Below, piece after piece: positions 26,985-37,975 of a stretch of 64,000 bases of DNA (positions are counted from its first letter, which is position 1; every line of letters starts with the position of its first letter). The DNA is from Chionoecetes opilio (taxonomy: Eukaryota; Arthropoda; Malacostraca; Decapoda; Majidae). The position numbers and the translations under genes were made by a program. The stretch is from the NCBI GenBank assembly GCA_016584305.1, contig JACEEZ010022562.1:18136-82135 (forward strand), read 5' to 3'. Below the pieces are notes generated by a model that saw only the letters and a program-made list of their open reading frames with translations, did no database searches and was not told the DNA's origin.

Positions 26985-27099
26985 CACTTTCGCTTATATT
27001 ATTATAGATAAACAAAAATAAAAAAATTATGATTATTAGATTATCAGATTAGTTCAGAACACATCTATAATAATATAAGCGAAAGTGTGTCTGTCTGTC

Positions 27100-27147
<48 letters not shown>

Positions 27148-27348
27148 GTGTGTGTGTGTGTGTGTGTGTGGGTATAGGGTTCCGCCCCCGTGGCGCAAAC
27201 ACCTCATATGCCACTTTTTTGGAATCAGGTTGACCGGGGGAAGGTCATAACCCCCCATTTATGAGATGATCCGATCACTTTTTTTTTCTTTTTTTTTAAG
27301 CAGCCTATTAGCGAGAATTGTGAAAACAAAAGTGGGTTGCGAGAATTG
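26735..27348. repeat. Inverted pair of ~300-bp repeat units with CA/GACA microsatellite cores
   Basis: A minus-oriented unit (26735-27010) faces a plus-oriented unit (27055-27348). Both have a poly-A/T run, the ATGAGATGATCCGATCA-type motif, CATATG(G/C)CAC, the TATAGGTTCCGCC motif, a CA/GACA microsatellite and TATAAGCGAAAGTGTGTCTG. The class is not certain. The microsatellite in a fixed internal position recalls Helitron-like HINE/DINE elements, but hallmark ends were not confirmed. Confidence 0.75.
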
Positions 27349-28226
27349 GGGGAGAACTGAAACTCGAGAAATGCCAGTGGTCGCTGGCAGTTTTAACTCA
27401 AAGGTTGGTTTCTACTGTTTTTTCCCCTCCGCGACTAATTTTTTTCATAAATCAATTTCGCGATAAATATGATGCACCGCATCTGAATACTAAAAAGAAC
27501 GTTCTTCTGTTGTTCTAGTAAGTGTATGCATGAATGCATTACGATTGAACGTTCTAAGATAGCAATTTAATGCAAATTACTCGCCTCGAGTGGGCAAAGT
27601 TTAATATATTTTTTACATGTATATTGGTGGCATGTAAAATTTGGGCGATGTTCACACTGTTTTCTAAGACGTACTGCTGCGTCTGGAAAACGCTTGTCAA
27701 AATACAATAAGCAATGCCTTGGAAAAACGAAGAATAAAGAATGCCGAAATCGGTTGTTGCTGCGACAATGTAGGTTATAAATGTGGAGGCGACACGCCGC
27801 GGCGGGGAGTGGTGGCGGGGAGATTGTTGGCGGGGAGATTGAATCAAAACATTGCTACTTCACGCGTCGACTCATTGCATTCCAGGCTTTCTATTGATTG
27901 ATACACAATAATAACAGGAACATATGACTGCCTAGGTATAGATAACTTCTAAACCCTACGTTATTGACTGATAATATCATAGGGGGTAACATTTACCTCG
28001 CCCCCTCAACTATAACCTCTTGGTTATTTGGTTAAATACATGTTTTACAGAATCAGGCTTCTATACAATATACATATAGAAGAAAAATCGTTTTTAAAAT
28101 TATACTTTTGTGTTTTAAGTGCAGTGGAATAAGCCCATATTTTTCTTTCAAGTTGACCAACTTTTTACCAAATTGTGAGTTTAAAACTGCCAGCGACCAC
28201 TGGCATTTCGGAGTTCCAGTTTCTCT
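27349..28226. mobile_element. Inverted-repeat element inserted with AATTG duplication
   Basis: AATTG lies at 27344-27348 and 28227-28231. The inner ends share AAATGCCAGTGGTCGCTGGC (left) and its inverse (right), giving inverted ends of about 50-60 bp. The neighbouring repeat units at 28624 and 29036 have the uninterrupted site GCGAGAATTGAGGAA, so the insertion and its 5-bp duplication are direct observations. The 878-bp interior shows no transposase. Confidence 0.85.
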
Positions 28227-28230
28227 AATT

Positions 28231-28839
28231 GAGGAAACCTTGATGTAGGGTGATGGGTAATGGGTGAGTGAATGGGTGGGGTTGATGGGTAATGGGTGTG
28301 GGGTGATGGGTGAGTGAATGGGTGGGGGGTGATGGGTTGGGGATGATGGGTGATGGGTGAGGGAATAGGTGGGGGGTAATGGGTAATGGTAAATATAAGC
28401 GAAAGTGTGTCTGTTTGTCTGTCTGTCTGTCTGTGTGTGTGTGGTGTGTGTGTCTGGTATAGGTTCCGCCCCCCGTGGCGCAATCACCTCATATGGCACA
28501 TTTTTGGAACCGGGTTGACCAGGGGAAGGTTTTAAGCCCAATTATGAGATGATCCGATCACTTTTTTTTTTTTTTTTTTTTAGCAGCCTATTAGCGATAA
28601 TTGTGAAAAAAAAAAAGTGGGTTGCGAGAATTGAGGAAACCTTGATGTAGGGTGATGGGTAATGGTGAGTGAATGGGTGGGGTGATGGGTAATGGGTGTG
28701 GGGTGATGGGTGATGTGAATGGGGGGGGGTGATGGGTTGAGGGTGATGGGTGATGGGTGAGGGAATAGGTGGGGGTGATGGTAATCTTCTTCTATATATA
28801 TCTATAATAATATAAGCGAAAGTGTGTCTGTCTGTTGTG

Positions 28840-28875
<36 letters not shown>

Positions 28876-29252
28876 TATAGGTTCCGCCCCCCGTGGCGCA
28901 AACACCTCATATGGCACATTTTTGGAATCAGGTTGACCAGGGGAAGGTCATAAGCCCACTTATGAGATGATCCGATCAATTTTTTTTTTTTTTTTTAGCA
29001 GCCTATTAGCGAGAATTGTGAAAACAAAAGTGGGTTGCGAGAATTGAGGAAGCCTTGATGTAGGGTGATGGGTAATGGGTGAGTGAATGGGTGGGGTGAT
29101 GGGTAATGGGTGTGGGGTGATGGGTGAGTGAATGGGTGGGGGTGATGGGTTGGGGGTGATGGGTGATGGGTGAGGGAATAGGTGGGGGGTGATGGGTAAT
29201 CTATAATAATATAAGCGAAAGTGTGTCTGTCTGTCTGTGTGTGTGTGTGTGT

Positions 29253-29284
<32 letters not shown>

Positions 29285-30150
29285 TGGTATAGGTTCCGCC
29301 CCCCTTGGCGCAATCAACTCATATGGCACATTTTTGTACCGGGTTGACCAGGGGAAGGTTTTAAGCCCAATTATGAGATGATCCGATTTTTTTTTTTTTT
29401 TTTTTTTTAGCAGCCTATTAGCGATAATTGTAAAAAAAAGTGGGTTGCGAAAATTTAAAGGAAAAACCTTGATGTAGGGTGTGGGAAATGGGGGAGTGAT
29501 GGGGGGGGTGATGGGTAAGGGGTGTGGGGTGGGGGTGGGTGAATGGGGGGGGGGTTGATTTTTTGGGGGTGGGGGGTAAATGGGTTGGGGGGATGGGTGG
29601 GGGGGTGGGGGAATGGTTTGGGGGTGCTGGGGTAAGGGTTTGTTTATAAGCGAAAGTCTGTCGGGTCTGTTTTGTGTGTGTGGGGTGTGTCTGGTATAGG
29701 TTCCCCCCCCCCGTGGCGCAATCACCTCATTTTGGCCATTTTTAAAATGGGGTTTTGGCCGGGGGAAAGGGTTTTTTAAGCCCAATGATGAGATGACCGA
29801 TCATTTTTTTTTTTTTTTTTTTTAGCACCTTTTTGCGATAATTAAAAAAAAAATTGGGGGTTTGCGAGAATTGAAAACCCCCTTATGTGGGGTTTGGGGT
29901 TAATTTGGGTGATTGAATGGGGGGGGTGAGGGGTAAGGGGTTTTTTGGGGGGGAAGGGGTTTTTAGTGAAGGGGTTTGGGGGGGAGGGGTTTGGGGGGAT
30001 GATGGTGAGGGGTGAGGAAAGGGGGGGGGTGAGGGGTAAGGGGGTGAGTGAAGGGGTGGGGGGTGATGGGTAATGGGTGAGTGAAGGGGTGGGGGGGTGA
30101 GGGGGTAAGGGGTAAAGTGAATGGGGGGGGGGGAATACAAAACATTTCTA
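28231..30150. repeat. ~410-bp tandem array, four to five units
   Basis: Units begin at about 28231, 28633, 29046, 29460 and 29875 with AGGAAACCTTGATGTAGGG or its decayed form. Each has a GGGTGATGGGTAATGGGTG-type minisatellite, AAGCGAAAGTGTGTCTG, a TG microsatellite, GGTTCCGCCCCCCGTGGCG, CACCTCATATGGCAC, ATGAGATGATCCGATCA and a poly-T run ending AGCAGCCTATTAGCG. From the fourth unit on, G and T runs swell, marking the start of the low-quality block. Confidence 0.88.
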
Positions 30151-30339
30151 CATCCATGTTTTTCAGGAAATTTAACGGGGCTATCGGGGAATTCCATTTT
30201 TGGGGGGGCGAAAGCCCCCCAAAAACCCCCAAAAAACCACGGGTGGTGGGCCGAAGGCCCACCCAATACCCTCCGCAGGAGCTGCCAAAAAGTCCGCCGG
30301 GGGGGGCTGTGGGCTAGTCCCACAAAAAAACACACAAAA

Positions 30340-32984
30340 AAAAATATAGTTTCTTTGGGCTTTAGTGGGGGCCGTGGGCTTTAAAAAAGCCCCTACGTTT
30401 CCCCCACCTACATCATGTTTTAGATTTCTTGTTTTCTGCGTATTTTGGCCCCCCAAATTCCCTTGGGGGCAATTGAAAAAAATAAGGGGCATTGCATGTA
30501 TACGGAAAATCCAGTCATTTCACCAGAAAGGGTTTTAATTTTAGGTTAATAAATTTAGGTTGGGTTTTGGTTAGGGGTGGGTTTGGTCTAGTAAAGGCAA
30601 AAAAAAATTTGGGACAAACCCTTTTACGGCAGTGCGAAGCAAAGCAAGGTTTTGCGGGGGGGGCCCTGGGAGGGGCGGGGTTGGCACCCCTGACCCCTGT
30701 AAACAAAAAAATTTTTTTTCCAAACTAAAAGGGTTTCTTTATTCATTCCAATACAAAAATCAAAATTTTCCCGGGAAATTTTAAAGTTCGGTCTCGAAAT
30801 CATGAAAGCCCACTACCAAAAAATTTGGAAATTATTCTAGTGTTTGCCCATACCCCCCTCCCCTCCCCCCCAAAACAAGGGGGGGGAAACCTGGGGAAAT
30901 GCGGGATATTGGCTGGGGTAAAAAATATCGTCGCAACCACATGTCTTTTAAATTTTGGGGGTTTTTAAATATTCCCGGGGAATCGATCTAGGGAAAATGG
31001 TAGGTTTCTTCTATGTCCAGGGGACGTGGGGGGCCCTGACGATGTCAAAAAAAGAATGAGGACGGAGTGCCCCCAGGCCCCCCCCCCCCCCGTTATGAGG
31101 TAAGGAAATTTAAAAAAAGGTTATTCGGGGGTAAAGGGGGGGCAAGCCCCCCCTTAAAAGGGTTTCTTAGGGTTGGGTTTTTTATGGGGTGAATTGCTGG
31201 GAGGTTGGGTTATTTTTGGGTTTGGATCAAAAAAGGGTTAGTTTAGGTTAGATTAGTTTTATGGGGAGGGGGAGGGGTCAAGCCCCCCCCCTGTTGGGTT
31301 TAAAATTTTGTTTGGGGGCGGGTTTTAAATTACCGGGAGGTCGGGGGGGCTAGGGGGTTTGGGTTTAAAAACCAAACCAAACCCTTTAACCTTAACAGCT
31401 AGGTTGGGTTTAAAATGAGGTAGGTTAGGTTAATTCGGGTTAGGCAAATTTTCCCTTAGACATAAGGAGTTTTCCCCTAATCTAGGGAATTTTACCCCCA
31501 CAAAACTCTTAAATTACGTGTTTCAGACGCAAATTTTTTCCCCACCCAAAAAACCCCGAAATTCCCACAGGCCCCCAAATTTTTTTGGGGGAACTGTAAA
31601 TATGAGGCATTTCTAACGTTTTTTAAAATGTGACCATCATTTTTAAACCCACTAAAAAAAAGGGGAAAAAGAGTACTTGGTAAAAAGGACGAATTTTCCC
31701 GGGGTCTTTTTCCCAGAGACACCGACTATTTTTTTTTGGGGCCTACAATGGGTTTGCTTTTTCAAAATAGATATTTTTAAATTTTGGGGAAAAAAAAAAA
31801 AAAAAAAATTGAAAAAAATGCAACCTAACCCCCCCTTTAAAAAGGTTTTTAATGAAACTTAACCAAACCCTTTTATGGGTTTTTTAATGAAATTTAAACC
31901 CCAAACCCTTTAAAAGGGTTTTTAAATTTAAAAACAATTTTAACCCTTTATGGTTTTCATAAAACCCAAACCAAATTTCTTATGGGTTTTAAAAACCTTT
32001 AACCCAAAACCTTTATCCAAAAAAAATTTAAATTATTTTTTTTTTTTTTTCTTCTTTTTTTTTTGGGGTTTTGGCCCCAAAAAAAAACCCTTTTCTCCAT
32101 AAAAACAAGCACCATTTGGGCCCAAAGGGAAAAAAATAGTTGGTGTCTCGGGAAAAACAAACCCGCAAAAACTCTCGCCCATTATAATCCTGAAAATTGC
32201 CCGAAGGTTTTTTTTGGAAAACAAAAATTCCCCAAAGAAATTGGGGGGGGGGCCCTTTAGAGGCCGGGCGTCCCTGCCTGTATTGCCTCACCATGAAAAG
32301 TTTGTAACTTCTTCATTTGGCGGCAGCGGCTGTGGGTTGGGGCCGGGGCGTTGCAGCAGCCGGGGGCTTTTGAGGGGGGGCCTGGAGGGGGTGTAGGAAA
32401 ACCCGGGCCCCCCCCCTTTTGGGTTGTTGTTGTTTTGTTGTTGAAGGGCAGTGATTTTTCGAAATGGGGGATTTTCGCCCTGGGTACAGCCGTGTTTTAA
32501 ACACAGTGGGGACGGGGGGTTTGATTTTTCTTCCTCAGGAAGCCACAGGTGGGGCGATGCCGGCGGGGGCGTCGTGATGGGTGGACGGCAGTGGCGGCCA
32601 GCAGGGTGGTCAGGAAAAGGGTTTGTTGACCTTCAGGGCGATGAGGGGGACCAGTGGGAAGTTGTCGGGGGGGGAGTGGAAGCGAGAACACTGCACCCGG
32701 AAAGTGGTGAAGGGGCCCTGGGGACGTTCCGGGCAGCAGGGGCATGGGGCCCGGCGTGGGGGTGCAGGGGGTTGCGGGGTGGTTTGTGAGTGTTGTGTGG
32801 CCGACCTCAGGCGGGTGAGGGGACATCAAAGCCGGGGTTTTTTTGTCTTATCCTGGGTGCGGGGAGGAGTCGTGCGGTATTGACCCACGGGGTGGCACGG
32901 AGGGCCGGCGCCGAGCAAACCTATCCCGGCGGAGCGGCGGGAACACTGAAATCAAAACCGCTTGGCGGTGGCGAGGGGGCATCA
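30340..32984. repeat. Noisy duplicate of 39840-42290
   Basis: The block follows the clean segment in order: GCCTAC(G)ATTCCCACCTACATC, GCATTGCATGTA, the CAGTGCGAAGCA motif, CCTTAACAGCTAGG, TTAGACATAAGG, TTAAATTACGTGTTTCAGACG, and a LINE C-terminus. Almost every difference is an extended homopolymer or a T/A/G next to one. Nothing new is coded. The 32510-32980 part is the minus-strand LINE fragment; its reading frame is destroyed. Confidence 0.8.
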
Positions 32985-33190
32985 TGCCGCGTCGCTCAGC
33001 AAAAGCCTTCCGAAAGGCATGCCACAGCGTTCAGAAAGGGGTTTCCCGGAAGGCTTCCCGGGGGTTTTGCTCAGCAGAGCCTTCCAAGGCAGCCGCATTC
33101 GCTCAGCAGAGCCTTCTGGAAGGTTTTTCACAGTCGCTCATCAGACCCCTTCCCGGGAAAGGCATCCGCTTTGCTCAGCAAAACCCCTTA
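32985..33190. repeat. 35-bp palindromic minisatellite, array B, decayed, about 5-6 units
   Basis: Units such as GTCGCTCAGCA followed by AAGCCTTCCGAAAGGCATGC are recognisable but altered by extra T, G and C bases. Confidence 0.8.
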
Positions 33191-34143
33191 GTCCAGTCAA
33201 AATATGAAGGGAAACCCACCAAAAATTGCAATAAAAACGAATTTATTTTTTTCTAAAACCTTTGGGATGCCTACTGAATATCTGCCCAAGTTTAAACTTA
33301 AATATTTTGAGGGAACAGGGTTTTTTCGGGGTTTTTTGCGTTTGGTTACTTTTTGGGACAAACCGCAAAAATTTGGGAAAATTAAATATACGAAAAATAT
33401 CCTCAAATAATACAAAAAAACAATTTTTAATGATTTTTTTAAAACCAGTTTGTGGCCTGGTTATGGAAAATGCCCAACTGCCCACAGCAATAATGAACAA
33501 AATATTATCCCCTATAATTTTTTGCACTCAAAAATATGGGATTAAATTTTTACTTAAAAGTGACGCTTAATTTATTTAAAAACCCCCTTATTACGGGTCC
33601 CCCCTTTGCTGTGAAATGCCCAAAAAAACTTGATTTTTAAAATAGCCCCCCCAAACCAAAAAGGGGGTTTCTATCTTTTTCAGGGGAAATGACATTCCCG
33701 TAAAGGGGATAACCCGGGTTTTTAAATTTGGGGCTGGGGTGAGCTGGGGAATTTTGTGAAAAAAAATATTTTTTGGAGCTGAATAAAAATTTTGTAATTT
33801 CTAGTACTTAATTAGTTTAAAAGGGGGAGTCAAGAAATTAGTTTTGATAGGGAGGCAAAATACATATATAAAATAAATTTCAATTACAAAAACAAGGGGC
33901 TTATATTTATAGGGGAATGTTGGGGAAAACTACCAAAACTAAGGGGTACACCTGAACTTTGGTCCGTTTACAATTTTTAACACGTCACTTAAACTTTTTC
34001 CATGGTCCCATCATCAGGGAGCATCGAAAAAGTCTACTGATTTTGTCTGCATTTTAACAACCCCACCTTTTAACCCCACAGTCCACAGCGAATGTTTTCA
34101 AGGCCCGCCCAATTTTCCGACAACCACAACCCCTTTAAACCCC
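33191..34143. other. Noisy AT-rich stretch, nothing assignable
   Basis: No motif or repeat could be recognised apart from AT-rich runs. The tail of the neighbouring nuclease-like gene may extend to about 33950. Confidence 0.4.
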
Positions 34144-36322
34144 TCAGCCACCCCTTGGGATGAAAATCCCAACAAGCTTTAGGAGATTTCTCTGGGCTGC
34201 AGCGAAGGGGAAAAAATGCACCCGGATATCCTGGGGGTCCATGATTTTCTCCATCCCCAGTCCAAATGGATTTAGTTTGTGTCCCCTTTCCCCCTCATGA
34301 ACCTGATGGAAACCCGTTCTGTGAAAATTTGGGAAACTGAGCTCGTTGGCGGAAGTACCCGTGGGGGGGCAAAGCTGTTCTGTTTGGGTTTTCCCCCTTA
34401 GCATTTAAATTTTACTACTCTCAAATTTGTTTTTAAAATTTTCTGATTTGGGGGCCCTCCCCTACCCCACAAAACCCTTGCTCTGTCTCCCGCAGCATGA
34501 TCTCCGGTTTTGGGGAGTATTTTTTGCCCCAAAAAATTTGGGCCGCTTTCCGGGGGCCCTATATTGGCCTTGGGAAAAGTTTGAGTCCTTGGGCCCTTTT
34601 CCGATCCCAAAGACCCTTTTATGTGTGTTTGCATCCCAAAGGGATGGGATGGGTGGGAAAAGAAGTTTTTTACACACCCGTTTTCACCCAGACCTCTCTG
34701 ACTTTGCCAATGTCCAAGTATTGGGCTTCGATTCCAAAGAACCCCTTTTTGGCTCCGACATTTAAATAAGGGCCCGTGCGCACTATTCTTGCTGGTAATA
34801 AACAGTGTATCAAAAAAGTCGTGTCCCTTTGCCAACAAGAACAGGGTTGGTTTTGAAGAATACGAACTGCAAATTGCTGCTATGGGGTAGGTCCGCCCTC
34901 TTTCCCCTTTGCATGAACACTTCACAATGAGATTCTTCCAGTTTTTCCCTTACCAAGGATGCTATGAATTTTTGCTTGTTATTTTTGTTCCGAAGAAAAA
35001 TCTTCCTTCCCTTTACAGTAAAACCCTCCCTGGTTTTAGAAAAAGATACCTTCACTGATTGGGCGCTCACCCCTTTTTGATGAGCACAGCTTTCGTTTTA
35101 GGGGCCCTTGGGGAAAAAGCCATCAAACACGACGATAGCATGCCCGTAGTGCCTCCAAAATATTTCCGGTAGCGGTCAAGAATATTATTTTTACTGTTCA
35201 CCTTACTGCCACCCGGTTTTGCGCTGCAATAGGGGGACCGCCATCTAGTACGTATTGTATATCGGGATGGTTTTATAGTTTTCGGCAGGTGCCCAAAGGG
35301 TTTTAAATTTTGAGGCCCAACCCCTGGCTTATTGGGGGGAAGCAAGGGATATTTTGTCTCGTGGCCTGTGGGTTTTCATGATCGCCTGTCCGAGTGAGCG
35401 ATTTTTAAGTCCCTTTTTCCTTTTCCCCAAAAAAAGCATTTCCAGCCCAAAAGCTTTTGTGACTCTGGTAGGGAAATTGGTTGCAGGTTGACAGTGGACA
35501 TGTTCCCATAGTGTCGGGTAAATTTTCCTAATTTGGGGATTTTCCTGTTTTTTTTTTTTTCCCCCCCCCCCCTTTTTTTTAAAAGATCAGCGGCTGTCTT
35601 GATCCGGCCCCAACTTTTTTGCTTCGGATCCCCTTTCCTTTTGTTGGGCGATAGAAGGGGGCCCGGAAAAATCGACGATGCCACACCCCCAAATGTCAAA
35701 CTTTGGGTTTTTCCCTTCCCCGGGGGCCCGCAATTATGATCTTATACCAAATTGATTTAGAAGGTTTTCCCTTTATGTATGAAAAACCATATGCATCACG
35801 CCATGTTACTAGGAAGTTCCCCCCTTTTTTCCCCAAATTAAAAACCCCTAATTGTGGTTTTGTTCCTCATCATTTCCCTTTTAGGTTTCTTTGGGCCCCC
35901 TTCAGGAAGCTTTGTCCCGATTGGTCCTTAGGTGACCCAAAATTCCTTTTTGATGAAGACGCCTCTTTTCCCATTGGAATTTTAGTGGGAAAAAGTTTTT
36001 TTTGTACGAAAGTTTGTAAATGCCCCACGTTTGGTATACCGGGATTTTGCTGCGTGGGAGATCGCCAAAAAACTGCAATTTTGCTCCTCACTGTATCGGA
36101 AACCCAATTTTTAATGATTTTCCCAAAGGCAGTCGAAAATATTTTGGGAAATCGAAAAGCTAACATGGAAACAACATTGATCCTTTTTTTCCCCCCCTGG
36201 TACTTGGGCAGGATTACCACAGAAAAGACCCCTGAGTTCGGGAGTTTAAACGCTGAAACCAAAGAAAGAGGGGACCTCCCTTTGTCTGCAAAACAAACTT
36301 GTTTTTGCTTAAGAAAGTTCAA
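34144..36322 (-). pseudogene. XPG/PIN-nuclease-like mobile-element protein, wrecked
   Basis: On the minus strand, from 36322 down, separate frame pieces line up with a large set of uncharacterised metazoan proteins seen around transposons. ILDRYRKYFGGTT (near 35155) is followed by VSFSKTREGF and NKNNKQKFIASLVREKLEES (about 34935-35070). HCEVFMQ and a VLVGKGTRLF piece near 34815 correspond to the Asp-rich region of PIN/XPG-type nucleases. PFGMQTHIKGSLGSEKGP (about 34600) and a Pro/Thr/Trp-poor C-terminus (PPTGTSANE, 34144-34404) follow. Expected acidic residues are often altered. The frame shifts every 60-150 bp. Family assignment rests on order and spacing of weak motifs; sequencing error is the likely main cause of damage. 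Confidence 0.4.
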
Positions 36323-36649
36323 AGTTTTCGCACATTAAAACACCCCCCGGCAATCTGTTTTGAACTGCCCCGTCCCCGGATTTGGGCTTGGACTTTTTCA
36401 CCACGCTCACTTCCCGGCTTTTTTGATCCCCCGTACAACCTTTATCCGTTTAGTGTTAATGGTTGGGTTTACAGGAGGGGGGGTTTCTTACAGAAGACGC
36501 CCTCCCCCCCAGTTGCTGAAAAGAGAGGAAACTTTGGATTTCTTTTTTTCCCCTTTTTGTTTTTTCCCACTATAAAGTACAAATTTTATATAATTTCATC
36601 CAAAAAACAAAATACAAAATTTACTCTCCCCCTTTTTTTTGTTTTAAAC

Positions 36650-37090
36650 GGGTAAATGGTTTAAAGGCCCCAAAATTTGGTTTTAATGAAAAAGTTAAAA
36701 AAAAAAAAAAAAAATTTTAAATTTAAAAGTTAAAAAATGGGAAAAAAAAAAAAATTTTTTAAAACTTTAATAAAAATAAAAATTAAACCCAAACCCACAT
36801 TTAAATAAAATCCCCAACATCCACAATGGGCCGCGCGTATACTCTCCCAATTTTTTAAGTTAATGGGTAAATGGTTAACGGGCCCCCCAAATTTGGGACT
36901 AAGGAAAAGTTTTAAAAAAAAAATTTAAAAGTTAAAAAAAAAAAAATTTTTTTGAAAATTTAATGGTTTAAAAAAAGTTACAGAATTTTTTTTTTTTAAA
37001 ACTTTAAATAAAATAAAAACCCCCCAAAAAATCCTACATTAAATAAAAATACTCCTTAAATTACAATGGGCCGCCCCGCGTTGAATGTCC
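36650..37090. repeat. Two-unit tandem repeat, ~240 bp
   Basis: The landmark ACAATGGGCCGC occurs at 36822 and 37063. Each unit has AAATGGTT(TA)A, GGCCCC, long A runs, CATTTAAATAAAA or CATTAAATAAAAA. The block is very AT-rich with no ORF of note. Confidence 0.6.
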
Positions 37091-37314
37091 TCTGCACCCC
37101 CGACCAATTTCCACTGCAAGCGTTTACTCCCCTCTCGTTTTACGGCTTTTCTTTTAATCTGAAAAAAATAAATTTACCCCTCATTAGAATTGAGTATAAT
37201 TTCATATATTTGTTCTGGGGATAAACAGGTTTCATAAAAATATTGTTTTGTTTCTATGCAATTTGTGGTGGGTTGGGGGGTAAAACGCGCTAAATTGATT
37301 GGACTACCTTTCCC

Positions 37315-37975
37315 GGGAAAGGGCATGCCGCAGTCGCTCAGCAGAGCCTTTCCGGAAGGCATGCCGCAGTCGCTCAGCAGAGCCTTCCGGAAGGCATCCC
37401 ACAGGTCGCTCAGCAGAGCCTTCCGGGAAAGGCATGCCGCAGTCGCTCAGCAGACCCTTTCCCGGGAAAGGCATGCCGCAGTCGCTCACAGAGCCTTCCG
37501 GAAGGCATGTCACAGTCGCTCACAGAGCCTTCCGGAAGGCATGTCACAGTCGCTCAGCAGAGCCTTCCAAAGGCATGCCGCAGTCGCTCAGCAGAGCCTT
37601 CCGGAGGCATGCCGCAGTCGCTCAGCAGAGCCCTTCCGGAAGGCATGCCGCAGTCGCTCAGCAAGCAGAGCCTTCCGGAAGGCATGCCGCAGTCCCTCAG
37701 CAGAGCCTTCCAGAAGGCTTGCCGCAGTCGCTCAGCAAGCAGAGCCTTCCGGAAGGCATGCCGCAGTCCCTCAGCAGAGCCTTCCGGAAGGCTTGCCGCA
37801 GTCGCTCAGCAGAGCCTTCCGGAAGGCTTGCCGCAGTCGCTCAGCAGAGCCTTCCGGAAGGCATGCCGCAGTTGCTCAGCAGAGCCTTCCGGAAGGCATG
37901 CCGTAGTCGCTCAGCAGAGCCTTCCGGAAGGCATGCCGCAGTCGCTCAGCAGAGCCTTCCGGAAGGTTTTTGCCG
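37315..37975. repeat. 35-bp palindromic minisatellite, array C, about 18-19 units
   Basis: Same unit as array A (GCCTTCCGGAAGGC palindrome plus ATGCCGCAGTCGCTCAGCAG). Two units have an added AGCA (TCAGCAAGCAGAGCC) and several have one-base gains in the palindrome. Confidence 0.93.

Noticed and set aside
29201..30335. Pro/His/Thr-rich minus-strand ORFs of 100-194 codons
   Set aside because: They read through the GGGTGATGGG minisatellite and TG microsatellite of the tandem array.
35703..36338. 211-codon plus-strand ORF
   Set aside because: It lies antisense to the nuclease-like pieces in the noisy block; composition is dominated by Phe/Pro/Lys from inflated T, C and A runs.
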